Shown here: positions 45,955 to 57,889 of the stretch, one piece after another
Layout: every line of letters starts with the position of its first letter
How positions within the stretch are numbered: position 1 is the stretch's first letter
Assembly (NCBI GenBank): GCA_013396755.1
Contig: VWZF01001846.1
Span: forward strand, 186,001-250,000
Length of the DNA stretch: 64,000 nt
Direction of reading: 5' to 3'
Origin: Sclerurus mexicanus
Taxonomy: Eukaryota > Chordata > Aves > Passeriformes > Furnariidae
Program-made: the position numbers and the translations under genes
The notes under the pieces: generated by a model
The model's input: the letters and a program-made list of their open reading frames with translations, nothing else
Told to the model about the DNA's origin: nothing
Database searches by the model: none

Positions 45955-48236
45955 TTATTGAGGTTTGAAGGGACCTCTGGAGATCATCTAGCTGAACTGC
46001 CCTAATCAGAGAATGGTTTGCTAGTGCAGGTTCTTCATGCTGCTGGAGATCTGAGATGTCCGGGCAGGTTTTGACTGGCTCCATGGATGCAGATACCACC
46101 CAGTCTCAGAGTAACTTTTCCCAGGAGTTGACTAACGCCATTATGATTTCTCTTTTCTTTTACATTTCAACTGACTTTCATGTAAATCAATTTGTGACTC
46201 TTGCTTCTTGTCCTGTCACTGGATACCTCTGAGCCAAATCTGACTTTGACTTCTTTATTTCACTGCATCAGGCATTTATACATATTGATTTGGTCCCCTG
46301 TAAGACCCTAAGTCTTACAAGCTCATCAAAGGATTTTCCTTTAAAAATATACAAGGCTCCAACAATATCCACCCTCCAGACATATTAGAAAAGCCTTCAG
46401 TTCTTTTAACACCTTAAGAGAGACCACAAAGGAGAAAAAGCTACACATATTTTCTCAAGGTGTGCTTTTACTGGTAAACTTTAGGAAATAAGAGATCTCA
46501 GCAAAAATTTAAAGGATAACATATAACCAAAACAAAGTATTCCACAAAGTCTTGACTTAGTATATGTTAACCAATACAACTTAGTGAAAGCCAACCCATT
46601 CAGTATCCAGTTACCCAAAATATTAACAAAGGAGAAAAAGAGTAAGAGAAAAAGAAGTAAAGAATGAGACAGAAAAGGAGAAATATAGCTACCATGCTGC
46701 CTAGATCTAGCATAGGTCCAGTTACAGGAGTGTAGAAGATGGAGAGTTCAAACATGTAAAGACCACGTCTTTGGTTTTACCTGCTCTGGTCCTTTGTGGC
46801 CACCTCTCCCAGGTGAGACTTCAGGCCCACTGGCCAGTTTGGGGCTCCAGAGTGGAGTGAGGGGTGGTGCTTCCACTGTGTAAGCCAATCCAAGGCTCAG
46901 TTAGGGGTTCTAGTGGGTGTAGTGCAGATGGTGCTCCTGGTGTTCAGTGACCGACAGATTCTTCAGGGTTGTGCTAGGACACTCACAGGAGCTATGGAAT
47001 GGCATAGGGCATTACTTCACCTTTGTGAAACTCAGCCTGTCCCTACACACACACATACCCCTGAGTTGGTCTGCACCAATAATTAAAATAATAATCCAGT
47101 GTCTCACATTGTCCCCTGATATTTCTTTTTTCCAGACTGAACAGTCACAGGTATCTCAACATCTACACATGTGACAGATGCTGCAATATTTTATCATCTT
47201 TGTTGTACTTTGCTGGACTTGCTTTGACAGGTCCATGTCTGTCATGTTCTGGAAAGCCCAGAGTTGGATACAGACCTCTAACTATTGCTCATCAGGGCTG
47301 AGTAGAGAGGAAGAATCACTTTCCTTGACCTTCTGGCACTCCTAGTGCAGCCAACAAAGAAAGTCTGTTGCTCTTCTTTTTCTGCAAAGACCCATTTCTG
47401 ACTCATGTTCAGCTTGCTGTCCACTATAAGCCCATGTCATATTTTCAAAGATGCTTTTCAGTCAGCCCTCAACTAGTACTAATTGAGTGTGTTTATGTAA
47501 TACATTTATTCTTTCTCAAGGGCAGGACTTCATATTTACAATTGTTGAATTTCTTCAGGTACTTCTTGGCCCATTTCTCAAGCTTGTTGAGGTCCTTCTG
47601 AAGGGCAATGTAATCATTTGATCTATCAGACCCTCCTTCTAGTTTTGTATCATCTTCAGACCTGCTGAGGTCTTCAGACCTTCTATCTCTTCATCCAGAT
47701 CATTAATGAAGATGGTGAACAGATTTTGTTTTCCTGCTTAGTGGGAGGGACTATTCTCAAGCTTGGAAAGGTGATCCTTGAAAATCAACAAGCTCCCATG
47801 ACGCCTCTTCTCTCCAGGACCCTATCCTCTGGGATTCTTCCAAGCAATCCCTAAACAGGACAAACACGATAAACAGGATGACTTGCCTGAAGTCCAGGAT
47901 TGTGATGCTGATATTTGCCTTGTTTCCTCTTCTTCGGATCCTAAACTCCACATTCCATATTTACTTAAGACAAAGCTTCCCTCCAGTCTTCATTTTCTTG
48001 ACTAGTTCTTTGTTTGTAAGAATCAGTTCCAGCAGAGTGATTCCTCTGTCAATTTGTTAATCCCTTGTGTCGAGAAGGTGTTGATAAGGTGCTCCACAAA
48101 TACTCTGCTTTGCTTATAGTGTGCTGCTTTGGCCTTCCAACAAATTTTTGGATCAAGTGATCTATGAGGACCAGGACCTTTGAACATGAGGCTTCTGCCA
48201 GTTGTACAAAGAAAGCCACACCTACCTTGTCTTCTT
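45955..48236 (-). mobile_element. CR1 LINE, endonuclease to 3' end, interrupted by an LTR
   Basis: The 3' end lies at 45955 (plus-strand AGGTTTGAAGGGACCTCTGGAGATCATCTAGC). The copy continues through the ORF2 C-terminus to 46298, is split by a family-A LTR (46299-47108), and resumes (CCAGACTGAACAGTCACAGG ... GCTTGTTGAGGTCCTTCTG) to about 47755. It then jumps directly to the endonuclease region (47760-48236, with AGGTGTTGATAAGG, GATCTATGAGGACCAGG and TGAACATGAGGCTTCTGCC). The reverse-transcriptase middle is deleted near 47755. It ends where the ERVL LTR at 48237 begins. Traces of CR1 beyond that LTR are not clear. Confidence 0.87.
46299..47108 (-). mobile_element. LTR of family A (second copy), about 810 bp
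   Basis: The minus strand runs from TGTGAGACACTGGATTATT (plus 47108) to TTACA (plus 46299). The left flank TGGTCCCC (46291-46298) and right flank TTGTCCCC (47109-47116) match at seven of eight bases, and CR1 text is continuous across the insertion. That supports a real transposition event, although the flank match is longer than the 4-6 bp usual for retroviral LTRs. It shares its whole length with 38286-39596 and has no internal region. Confidence 0.78.
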
Positions 48237-48781
48237 TGTGCTGGGTCTGGGTGAGATGGAGTGAATTTTCTTCATACCAGCTTGTTATAGTGCAAAGTTT
48301 TGGCTATGTGATCAAAACAGTGTTGATAACACATCCGTGTTTTAGCTACTACTGAGCAGTGCTTATGCAGCATCAAGCCCTTCTCTACTTCCCGTGCTGT
48401 CCCCACAGCAAGACATCTGGGAGTGAACAAGAAGTGGAGAGGGGTCATAACCAAAACAACTCACCCAAAATGATGAAAGGGATACTCCATGTCAGACAGA
48501 GCCAGCTTCAGCTATAAAAATCTAAAGGGAGGAGTGTTTTGGACAGGTTGCTTAGGGACTGACTTGCTCTTCTATAGAAGGGATAAGTGTATTTGCGCCA
48601 CTTGTTTTGCTTGTTTTTCTCCTTTTCCTCTTTTCTTCATTTAGTAAGCAATTCTTATCTTGTCCCACAAGTTTTGGGATCTTTTGCTCTTCCTATTCTT
48701 TCTCTGCATCCTGTTGGCAGCAGAGGAAGTTAGTGAGTGGCTGTGTAGAGCTTAGCTGCCAGTCAGGGTCAAATCACTACA
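48237..48781 (+). mobile_element. ERVL-type solo LTR, complete
   Basis: The element starts TGTGCTGGGTCTGGGTGAGATGG and ends GGGTCAAATCACTACA. The exact 5-bp duplication TTCTT flanks it (48232-48236 and 48782-48786). A TATAAAAA box lies at 48513-48520, about 276 bp from the start. Internal words AACAGTGTTGATAACACATCC and GAGCAGTGCTTATGCAGCATCAAG are the U3 signature of this LTR type. At 545 bp it matches the minus-strand copy at 27254. It sits at the left-to-right edge of a CR1 endonuclease fragment. Confidence 0.92.
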
Positions 48782-48786
48782 TTCTT

Positions 48787-51700
48787 GAATTAATTGGTGA
48801 AGGAAAATATACTCACAAAGGTTAATGGAACTTCAGAAACAGAGCCAAATATCTAATTTATATGTATGTGGAGAAGAGATTGAGTGTACTTGTTTTATTG
48901 TGCGTGAGTATGGAAGGGATTCATTTCTGTTAGCAGAATTTGAAAAGAGCTTAGTTAGCTATTCTGCTTCAATTATCTGGAGGAAAAGTGTAAAAAGGGG
49001 ATTTATGAATATCTAGATATGGTTCTTCTTTTTCTCTGACCATGAGGATTCAGATATTTTGTGTCATGCTCTGTTGTTGCTTGATTGAACTAAATGACTG
49101 CTAACAATGTTATGCACTTAGCCCTCTCTCTGGAGTTGTTAATCACAACAGTCGCAGGCTAGGACCTGATGCTTAGGACCTGAATAATCCTGTCTTGCTA
49201 AAATTAATTTGGATAGAACAGCAAGTTAGCCTCATCAAACAAACTGTTCCTGTTAACAGCAAAACATGGGAACTAATGTCTCCATCTAGATATTGGAGTT
49301 CAGCCTCTTCAACAAGCTAGCTGAAATTAGCACTCAACTCTAACCTTGCAAAGGTTTAGGGTCTACTTGAAAAAAAGAAATGTGAAACTCATCTGTTTAA
49401 GTATGTATGTTCAGAGACACATAGGGCACATACAGACACTCTCACTCTGGAGATACTAGATGCTGATGCCTTGAAAGTGCTGACAGAAGGAGTATCTCCC
49501 ATTTTGCTCACAGTGCCACCCTACTCCCATGGGAGAGAACAAACTGAAATTTACACGATAATAACATTTTTCTAACTGGGAGACGGAAAGAGACATTTGA
49601 CTAATGTTATAGAGAATTAATATTAGATTCAAAAACATGCAGATCTTCAAGTGTATTTGCTCAAAAAAAGAACCATACATTTTTAATAGTCCTGAAGGCC
49701 TTTGGACATAATCTATCTCTGATGAAAAGTCAGTGTGCTTGGCCTTATAAGGAATTTCTCAGAAAACACAGCAGCAGCTGGTAACTATCAGCCCTTCAGA
49801 TTAAAATTTTACAGTGTACGTACAGGTTCAGCAGGCACAGGTCTTTGTAAAAGAATGAGATATAACAAATTGTTAGTACTTCAACATGGCAATATATTAG
49901 TATTTCTATCAGAGCCCAGTTATATCAGAAAGTACTGCAGATAACTAAGTACACTAAAGTGTGCAGGTTAGGTACCACCTTAATTCTACTTGCTGGATTA
50001 CAGAACTTTATTTACAGTGTTCAAAAGTCAGGAGTGTCTTTCATTACCTCACAACAGTTTCAACTATCCATTCAATTTTACTTTGATTTTTAAGCAATGG
50101 GTTTTGTTTGTTTGTTTTTGACTTGGTTTGGTTTTCATTCTTAAAGTATTTACATTATTTTGCTCACTGAGTAGAAAAAAAGATGAGGGTTTAACTCAGG
50201 CATTTGATGTAAAGAAACAAATTCACATTTCAGTGCCTACAGCTAGCTTAAGTCTGCAGTAATTTGCAATGATAAAGAAAATGTGTCAACATCTGTTTTG
50301 TGCAGATCATGTAACTTAGTAAGAGGTAACAGGTGCTCAAAGTAGTATCAGATCTGGTTTTAAATATTTAAAAATAAGATCTTTAGCTGATTTTTTTTTC
50401 AATAAATTGAAGTTCGAAGTATTCTATCAAATTTTTATGATTGTTTCCAAAATTAAATTCCACATATTTAAGTGTTCAAATATATTCTCTGGATTAACTT
50501 TTAATTTATTATTATCTGTGGAAGTATTGCAATTTTCATATCCTGCTTTCAGATTTCATTATGATTTTGCAGACAGATAGAGGATTTAAAATGTTCCCTG
50601 GCATTATTAAAGAACAGGATTTTTTTTTTTTTCATTTAACACCGGATTCGTAACATTTTTTCCTGTCCATTAAAAAGATTATCTATAGCCTCTAAATGTC
50701 ATGTTTTCTAGTTTATTTTAAGTCAAGTATGTTGGAAAGCATATACAAACCTTTACAAGGCCATAAATTTTTATAAACTACTCTAAATACGACATCTTCT
50801 GAAGCACAATCAATATGAAATGGAACTTGCTGATCTCATGCTAAACACCACCAAGCTTGTTCCAACAAACCAGATGGAATTTTGACCTTGTGCATTGTGT
50901 TCTCTCTGATTCAACATGTGCTTTCACAATTGGAAACAATTATGAATTGTTCTGTGCTTTTGCTAACTAGGAACAATTATCATTATCCAAAAAGACAAAA
51001 TTCAGCAACTTACCTTTTAAAAATGCTTTGCAGATACACAAGAACTATAGGCAGAGTTGAATTACTTTGTACCATCCATCTACTTGGTGAGTAAGACAAA
51101 GTATTGCCACACACAAGCTACAGTGTTGGAAAAAGACATTTTTTTCAAGAGCAGCAGGAGCAAATCTTGTGTACCATCTGCCTTCTAAGAGGTGTGAAGG
51201 GAATTTCACATGACAGAACATGAGTGACTTCCTCTGCAAAATGAGGAAACAGATTGCTATCATTTTTTTCACCCAATAAATTATTGTTTAGTCACTGGGC
51301 TCTTGATGCCCATAGTAACTTCTCTGACATAAAAGATTTATTTATTTATTAATTCATTCACTTGTTTCATTATTTTGGCACAGGAAATATTCTGTCCTTA
51401 TTTTCCAGAATGTTTCTTAAAAGAACAAACCCAAAGCAAAGTAAGACACGATTTACCAAACACTGAAACATACTTTAAACTTGAAGGCAGTAAAAAGTCT
51501 TGCTTAACTCAGCTGTGATACTTCATTGACATACTGAGTTTCTGCTGACTTCTGAAGGATTGCAAATTACTATAGGACATAAAATGCATCCTGCACTTGC
51601 AATCGTTTGAATGAATAAGTTCAATAAAAGAGAATTTTTAGTGCAACTCTTTATATAGTATGAAAATAATTAATGTTATTTCACAAATTTTTCCATCAAC

Positions 51701-53699
51701 TTGCATGTTCTATGCATGTTTTCTTTAAAATCTTGGAATTTCAAAAAGCTAGAGAAGAAAAGAGATAAAATATGTTTTTCATTACTTTTGGCAGTTAGTT
51801 TAAGCGCAAGTATTCCAATTAGGGAATGATGGCCAAAAAATAGCTCTATCATTTGATCTTTTCTTTTTTGGGGATGTTTTGCTGTTATAATTGCTGGTAA
51901 TAACACAAATTGGAAACATTTTCCATAAAAGCAAAAGAGTTTAATTTCAACTTATATAATGACTCACATAAGAACTCCATTTACAGACACTTTAACAGTG
52001 TGAATCATTAATCTCTTTGACAAATTACAATGCAACTCTATTAGATTTCCTGTTATGGACTTTAACAGATGTCTAATTAGAAACTGAAAGCGAATTCAGA
52101 TTAACCAGTACTTGGCATATGTACAGTATCAAACCATTATTTATTAAGATAAACACTTCCTCAGGGGCAGGATGAAATATCACCATTTTTTCCATATACA
52201 ATAAAGAAAGAACATTTAAGTATTGCATACCCACAGCCTGAGTTATTATGAAATAATTTAGAGATATAAGATAAATATTATATAACATTCTTGTTAAAAT
52301 TCTGTTGCAGAGACAATTAGTATTCTTCTACTTCAGAATTTTCCAACTGTTAAAAGTATTTATTAAGATGTGAAAATAAGAAAACTGATGAAACAAAACC
52401 TCACATTTCTTATTGCACAAGTATCAAACCATTGTAACATGTGAAGTCCCCAAACATTGTAGGCCACTGAACATCGAAACATAATTTATCTAATTTTTTG
52501 ATTTACTATCTTCTTTTTGTCAAATATTGGTATTTTTTTTTTGTAAATAAAGATATTCTTCTTCCAATCTTGCATTACTATAACACAGTAAAAATTTCTA
52601 ACACTGTAGCTGACCTAGCTCATAATTTCTGGGCATAGAAAACTTAACATAGCTGTGATTAGTACCCACAAACCTTTTTTTCATTACCAGACATAGCATA
52701 TTTTTGAGCTTCATTTTGTCACATGGATGACAGGAATGGGTTTATCAGTTGATGCAGAAATCATGCCTAGGATTTGACCCCTCTGCTACTTGAATCTTTA
52801 ATTGCTTAAACAAAGTAATAAAATTAATTATTTAAAAAGAAAAAGAAAAAAAAAAGTCAGTTCTTAGGGAAAAACTCACAAAAATAATCAGGAATTCAAG
52901 TCCCATAATAACATTAGTTCATGAAAGTTTTGAACTGATATTCAGGAAATAACTTCTCCAAAACCCTTGCCTTTGTTGCATAAAGTTTTGGTCTAAGCTA
53001 AGTTGCCTTAGGCCACATTTATTTTAAACTATAGTTTGGAACAGAAATATGTTTAATATGTTTTTTGAAGAAATTCTCCTGATCGTCCTATACCAATGAT
53101 TGTATTTTTTATTTTTTTTAAACAGTTGTAATGAGGTTTCTTTCCTTTTTTTTTTTTTCCCTCCCAGAAAAAAGACCAATCCTTTCTATAGAGTATGTTT
53201 ATTTGGAAATTCTCTTCCAGGTGCTCCAGAAACACCCTCCAATACCTAATGCAGAAGTGTACCTTTGAAGAGCATGTCTGATGTTCTGTTCAAGACATCA
53301 ACCACATCTATTCCAAAGGAAAAGCAAATAATTAATATTGCAGCTGCAGAGAACCAACAATTTTTTTATTTATTTATTTACTGATCAATTTGTACTGAAG
53401 AACAGGAATTTTTATGAAAAAATATGTTACTATTGTAGATAAAACCCTCAATTTTTACAGCAAGAATTCATTCTCAGGATATTCCCGATCTCAGTATTTC
53501 CTTTTGCTTAATGTGAGCAATTCAGTATGTTGATTCTTATTCAACCCACTTTTAAAAATATTATTCACCCACTACATCACTCGGGTAAAAGAATAATTTA
53601 GACATGTAGACATACTTCTAAATATTTCAATATTCAGAACCAGCATAGCTATTTTTAAGTACCTGACTTCCACTGCAGAATCCAAAAGCCTTGCAATCA
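48787..53699. other. Long unique AT-rich stretch without recognised features
   Basis: No repeat family or exon is recognised. It includes a G/T patch (50100-50135), T runs at 50621-50632 and 53144-53158, and a TTTA repeat (53366-53382). Confidence 0.55.
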
Positions 53700-53704
53700 C
53701 ATTC

Positions 53705-54300
53705 TGTGTATAATGTCTGACAACATGCTCTTGCAGCCCAGGAACACAATTGTATCATGCTCTGTCATGGGAGCCCACTTGAAGTACTGCATCCATCGCT
53801 GGGGTCTTCTGTATAGGAAAAATGTGGACCTGTTGTAATGTGTCCAGAGGGCCATGAATATGGTCAGATGACTGAAGAACCATTCATATGAAGCAAAACT
53901 CAGAGGGTAGGGGTTGTCCAGCATGAAGAACAGCTCTGGGGGCACTTTTTTAAGGCTTCCAATACTTTAAAGGAAGCTTATAAGAAAGACAGAGTAAAAG
54001 AATTTACCAGCATGTGTAATGACACGGCAAGGGATAATGACTTTTGTCTTGGGATAATGAAAGATGGTAGATATAAATTGGACATAAGGAAGCAATTTTT
54101 TACTGTGAGAGTGGTGAGGCACTGGAACAGGTTGCCCAGAGAACTTGTGGATGCCCCATCCCTGGAAGGTTTCAAGGTCAAGTTTGATGGAGCAGGAGCA
54201 ACCTGGTCTAGTGGAAGGTTTCCTTGCCATGGCAGGGAGGGTTGGACCTAGATGATCTTTAAGGCCCCTTCCAGTGCAAACCATTCTATGATTCTATGAA
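53705..54300 (+). mobile_element. CR1 LINE, 3' end fragment
   Basis: The copy starts in the ORF2 C-terminal region (ACTTGAAGTACTGCATCCATC) and includes a stretch translating as LDIRKQFFTVRVVRHWNRLP and RELVDAPSLEGFKVKFDGA. It ends with GATCTTTAAGGCCCCTTCC and TTCTATGATTCTATG, the typical CR1 terminal repeat. The intact 3' terminus and readable C-terminus make it one of the better-preserved copies here. Confidence 0.93.
54012..54251 (+). pseudogene. CR1 ORF2 C-terminal fragment
   Basis: An open stretch of 79 codons reads as the extreme C-terminus of CR1 ORF2 (DIRKQFFTVRVVRHWNRLPR). It is a remnant. The reverse-transcriptase core is not in this copy. Confidence 0.85.
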
Positions 54301-54544
54301 ATGGTTAAACATGCAGGAAAGGGACCCTCAGTAATCAGTACCATGAATACAAATGTCCCTCATCTGATCAATAAAACACTCCAAAACCAGAAATACATAT
54401 ACTAAAAACATCATATGGAATTTATGCATCTTAATCTTGAAAATGATTAGCTGCTTTTAGCTGGAATCTATCCCATGTAAATGTTTTGCTATTTTATGTC
54501 ATTCTGTCAAAAAACACACACCTCCTTCACCCCCACCCTCCTCC

Positions 54545-54564
54545 AAAAAAAAAAAAAAAAAAAA
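54545..54564. repeat. Poly(A) run of 20
   Basis: An uninterrupted A run preceded by a C-rich patch (CACCCCCACCCTCCTCC-like). Confidence 0.9.
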
Positions 54565-54650
54565 GGAAAACCCCCTAAAAGTCATAACAAAATACCTATT
54601 TTCATTCTATATTTCTCTTTTCTGTCAAACCTGTGTTCTCTAGGGGTTTT

Positions 54651-54699
54651 GACAGGGGTTTTTTTTGTTGTTTTGTTTTGGTTTTGGTTTTTTTTGTAG
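54651..54699. repeat. G/T-only tract
   Basis: GGGGTTTTTTTTGTTG then TTTTGGTTTTGG words. It lies about 90 bp after the A run at 54545-54564, to which its T runs are complementary. Confidence 0.85.
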
Positions 54700-54700
54700 A

Positions 54701-57700
54701 CATATTCTTATGCATTTGTTCCTCACTATGTAACAGAACTAAGGACTAATTGTTTAAGAATAAAGTAATGAAGATTAGCTATTGCATTTTATCTGATAGC
54801 TAGGACAATTCTTGGACAGAATGAGATGATGCTTTTATCTGTGCCTCTATATTAGTTTTGTATTTTATCCAATGATTATTTAATAGCCTCCATAGAGGCT
54901 AGATCTGTATACCCACTGGCATCTTTTCTATGGCTACAGATGAGAATTACACTAGAAACTGAGACTGCTGATATGCACTTTTAGCAGTGTAAGGATAATG
55001 ATGCCATAAAACTTCCAGCAAATCTATATATTGAGTCTCTAGTAATGTGAAAAATTACTGCCAAGCATTTCAAAACTTTAGCATCTACCTACTGCCTAAT
55101 GGGGTTTAATTACCTTAAAGTTCAAACAGTTGTATAACATCTATTACTTTGGTTAGGTCAAGCATCTTCTCCTGAGAGTAATGATGTCACTATGTATAAA
55201 TTCAGAGAAACCTGCTTGCCTGGTATTCTTGCAGAAAAAAATCATAACACCAAATCTCCTGTTATTTAAGAACAGAGTCAGAAGTGTAATCTATTCCCCA
55301 TTGTTATTTATATTAATATTTATCTTATTGATATTTTAATTTCAATAAATATTGATGCCATATATTATACTTTTTATTTAATGTCAGTGTAATGATTCTG
55401 GTTTAAATATACTTACCTTTTTTGGTCTCCATTTTTTCCTTCTTATTCCTCTTGAGAGGTCATTAACATTTACAAACCTCTCTCAGAATTTGTGATTGTA
55501 TCATAATACAGCTCAACCTCTTCAAAGTCCAAAGATGCTCTGTTATTGTACCATGATTCTGGTATTCATCTTCTAGTACTATTTGTCTATTTATATACAT
55601 TATCAACTATTTTTTTATGTTATCCCTTTCAATTAATTTGAAAGTACTCACTGTCTGTCATTGATTTTCCTCCTTTTCCTGCTGCTTTCATGTTGTTCAG
55701 AACAGGAATTTTTGTGGTGCTGCCTTGGTTGAAAATGACAGTAATTTAAAGCAGATATTTAAATTAAATAATGAATTAACACTTTATTTTTGGAAGATCG
55801 CAATATCGATAGGGTCAAGAAACAAATTACCACATTATCTGTAGTTACATCCCCATTTGCATAAGTTATTTTCTTTTATCATGGCATCATTTAGATTCCA
55901 ACACTGAAGCCTGAATATTAATCATGTCATGTGAGTGGCCTATGTTATCGATATGGCATATAAACATACTCAATGCTTAGAAGAAATCATAGTTTCTGAG
56001 GGAGATAGAGGTAACATTTTCAAAGGTTTTCAAGCTCACCCTCATATTCATTATGCTGGAACAGACACACACAGACTAACTGCTTTTGAAAAGCTTTGTT
56101 TGAATGCTTACCTTTGATCAACTTTCATTTCTTCTTTTTATTAAGGAATCTTCCAGAAGCCAAAAAGATTTAAAAGTGACGAGGAAGTGATTGCAACTAA
56201 AACTATCAAAGAGTACACTGATTCAACACACTCCCTAAGCAGCTTATTAGTGTCAGAGCTCTTGGGAAGTCATGTATAATGTTAAACGTTTTAAGTTAGA
56301 AACCTCCCTAAGGTGCTTGTTCATGGAGAAACTTCTACCACCTTTTCTGGGATTAATCTTTCCTGGACACAGGTAGCCACAGCAGGGAATAAAGATGTAA
56401 CATACTTATTTGCATTTTCTTGAGCTAATATAGGTAATAGAGCACTCGTGTTTGTTCTCAGTCACAATTTTTTTTCTTTTCAATAGATTTCTGTATTACT
56501 GTGATTATCATAACAACCGTAATCTATTCCCTATTACTGTCACCTGTTCTACGGTTCCCATTTTTAATGATACAAAGTTGACTGCCTGTACAAAAACATT
56601 CAAAAACATTGACAGGTTTGTCTGGGAATCAGTACAATGTCACACATATTCATGAGTGATTCCCATCAAAAGCCTTTTCTAAATCCTCAGAACTTTTCAG
56701 CTGTATAAAACTGAAATTCCTGAATTCTTGAGCCTTCACTGATTAAGGTTTTAATCAAAGAATATAAAAAAGATCACAAAAAAGGAGTTGAGAAGTAAAA
56801 CGTTTTTTTCCTACACAAAAATCAGCTGTCACATAAAAGCTGATGTGGACATACTAAGTATAGAAAGAAGACAGAATAAGAAGTAGGGTTGCCCTAAGCT
56901 CCCTATAAAGTTAGTAGAGAGAAAATATGTTAAGTATCTAACTTTTCTTCTAGAGATTTTCTCTGCACTGACTATACAGAATGTGTCCATAAAGTTCCCA
57001 TATATATGTTAATTACTTTCTTAAGGTAAGGTGGGATATACCGATATTCATATATGTTCACATATGAGGCTTATATATGTGAGTCTATTAGAATTATGCA
57101 GCAAGTAAACACAGATATATATGTACATACCTATATTAATATTTTCTGTTTATTTATGCCTATAATATGAAACACAGCTATCTGAAAGTATAGCAAGGGA
57201 AGTATCTTGCAGAAAGTATCACATAACAGACCGTTTCCTGCCACCTTATTTATCCTGTTCTTCTCTTTCAAAAGCAATTCTACTAACATTAATGCTGTAA
57301 TATTAAAATATATACAAAATCAGTGCTTCACTTTTGAAAATAAGAGAATAAATGCAGCATGATTGATGTCTTCTCAAAAACTTAAAGCGGTAAAACACAT
57401 GACTCTACAGGATTCAGAGATGTGTTGATAATTTTTATATTAACAAAAAAAATAGAAATACCTTAATAAACATTATTGAAGATCTCTCTCTCTAAGCCAT
57501 ATTATATATTGAAGAAATTGTCATCCAAGGTCAAACTATTTGGTAGGATAGAGTAGAAAGATTTTAGTTGCAATTGTCTGTCTCCGTTGATAGGCAGACT
57601 GCCATCTTGTTAAGCTGAAAGGTCCCAGAAGGAAAAAGAAACCCAGAATATAACACACAGTGAATATTCTCAGTAGCTTCTTGTGAAGCTTTATAAGAAG

Positions 57701-57889
57701 ATTTCATCATGAATAATAATATGTCCAACAAACACAGAGCTGTCAAAGAACAGAGTGGTAACTACATCAGACACAGTTGTGTAGGCTCAACACCAAAGCT
57801 TAGGCAGACCAAACATACTTCTTGTGAAACTGGGGATCAGTACTTATCCTCTTTTGGATGCAAACAATAGGTTTAATTTTTACTATGAA
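54701..57889. other. Long unique AT-rich stretch without recognised features
   Basis: No family is recognised. Alternating TATATA/CATATG simple sequence occurs at about 57000-57150. Confidence 0.55.

Noticed and set aside
38286..47108. The two family-A LTRs as the ends of a single provirus
   Set aside because: They are too diverged from each other, have different flanking bases, the second interrupts a CR1, and no gag, pol or env text lies between them.
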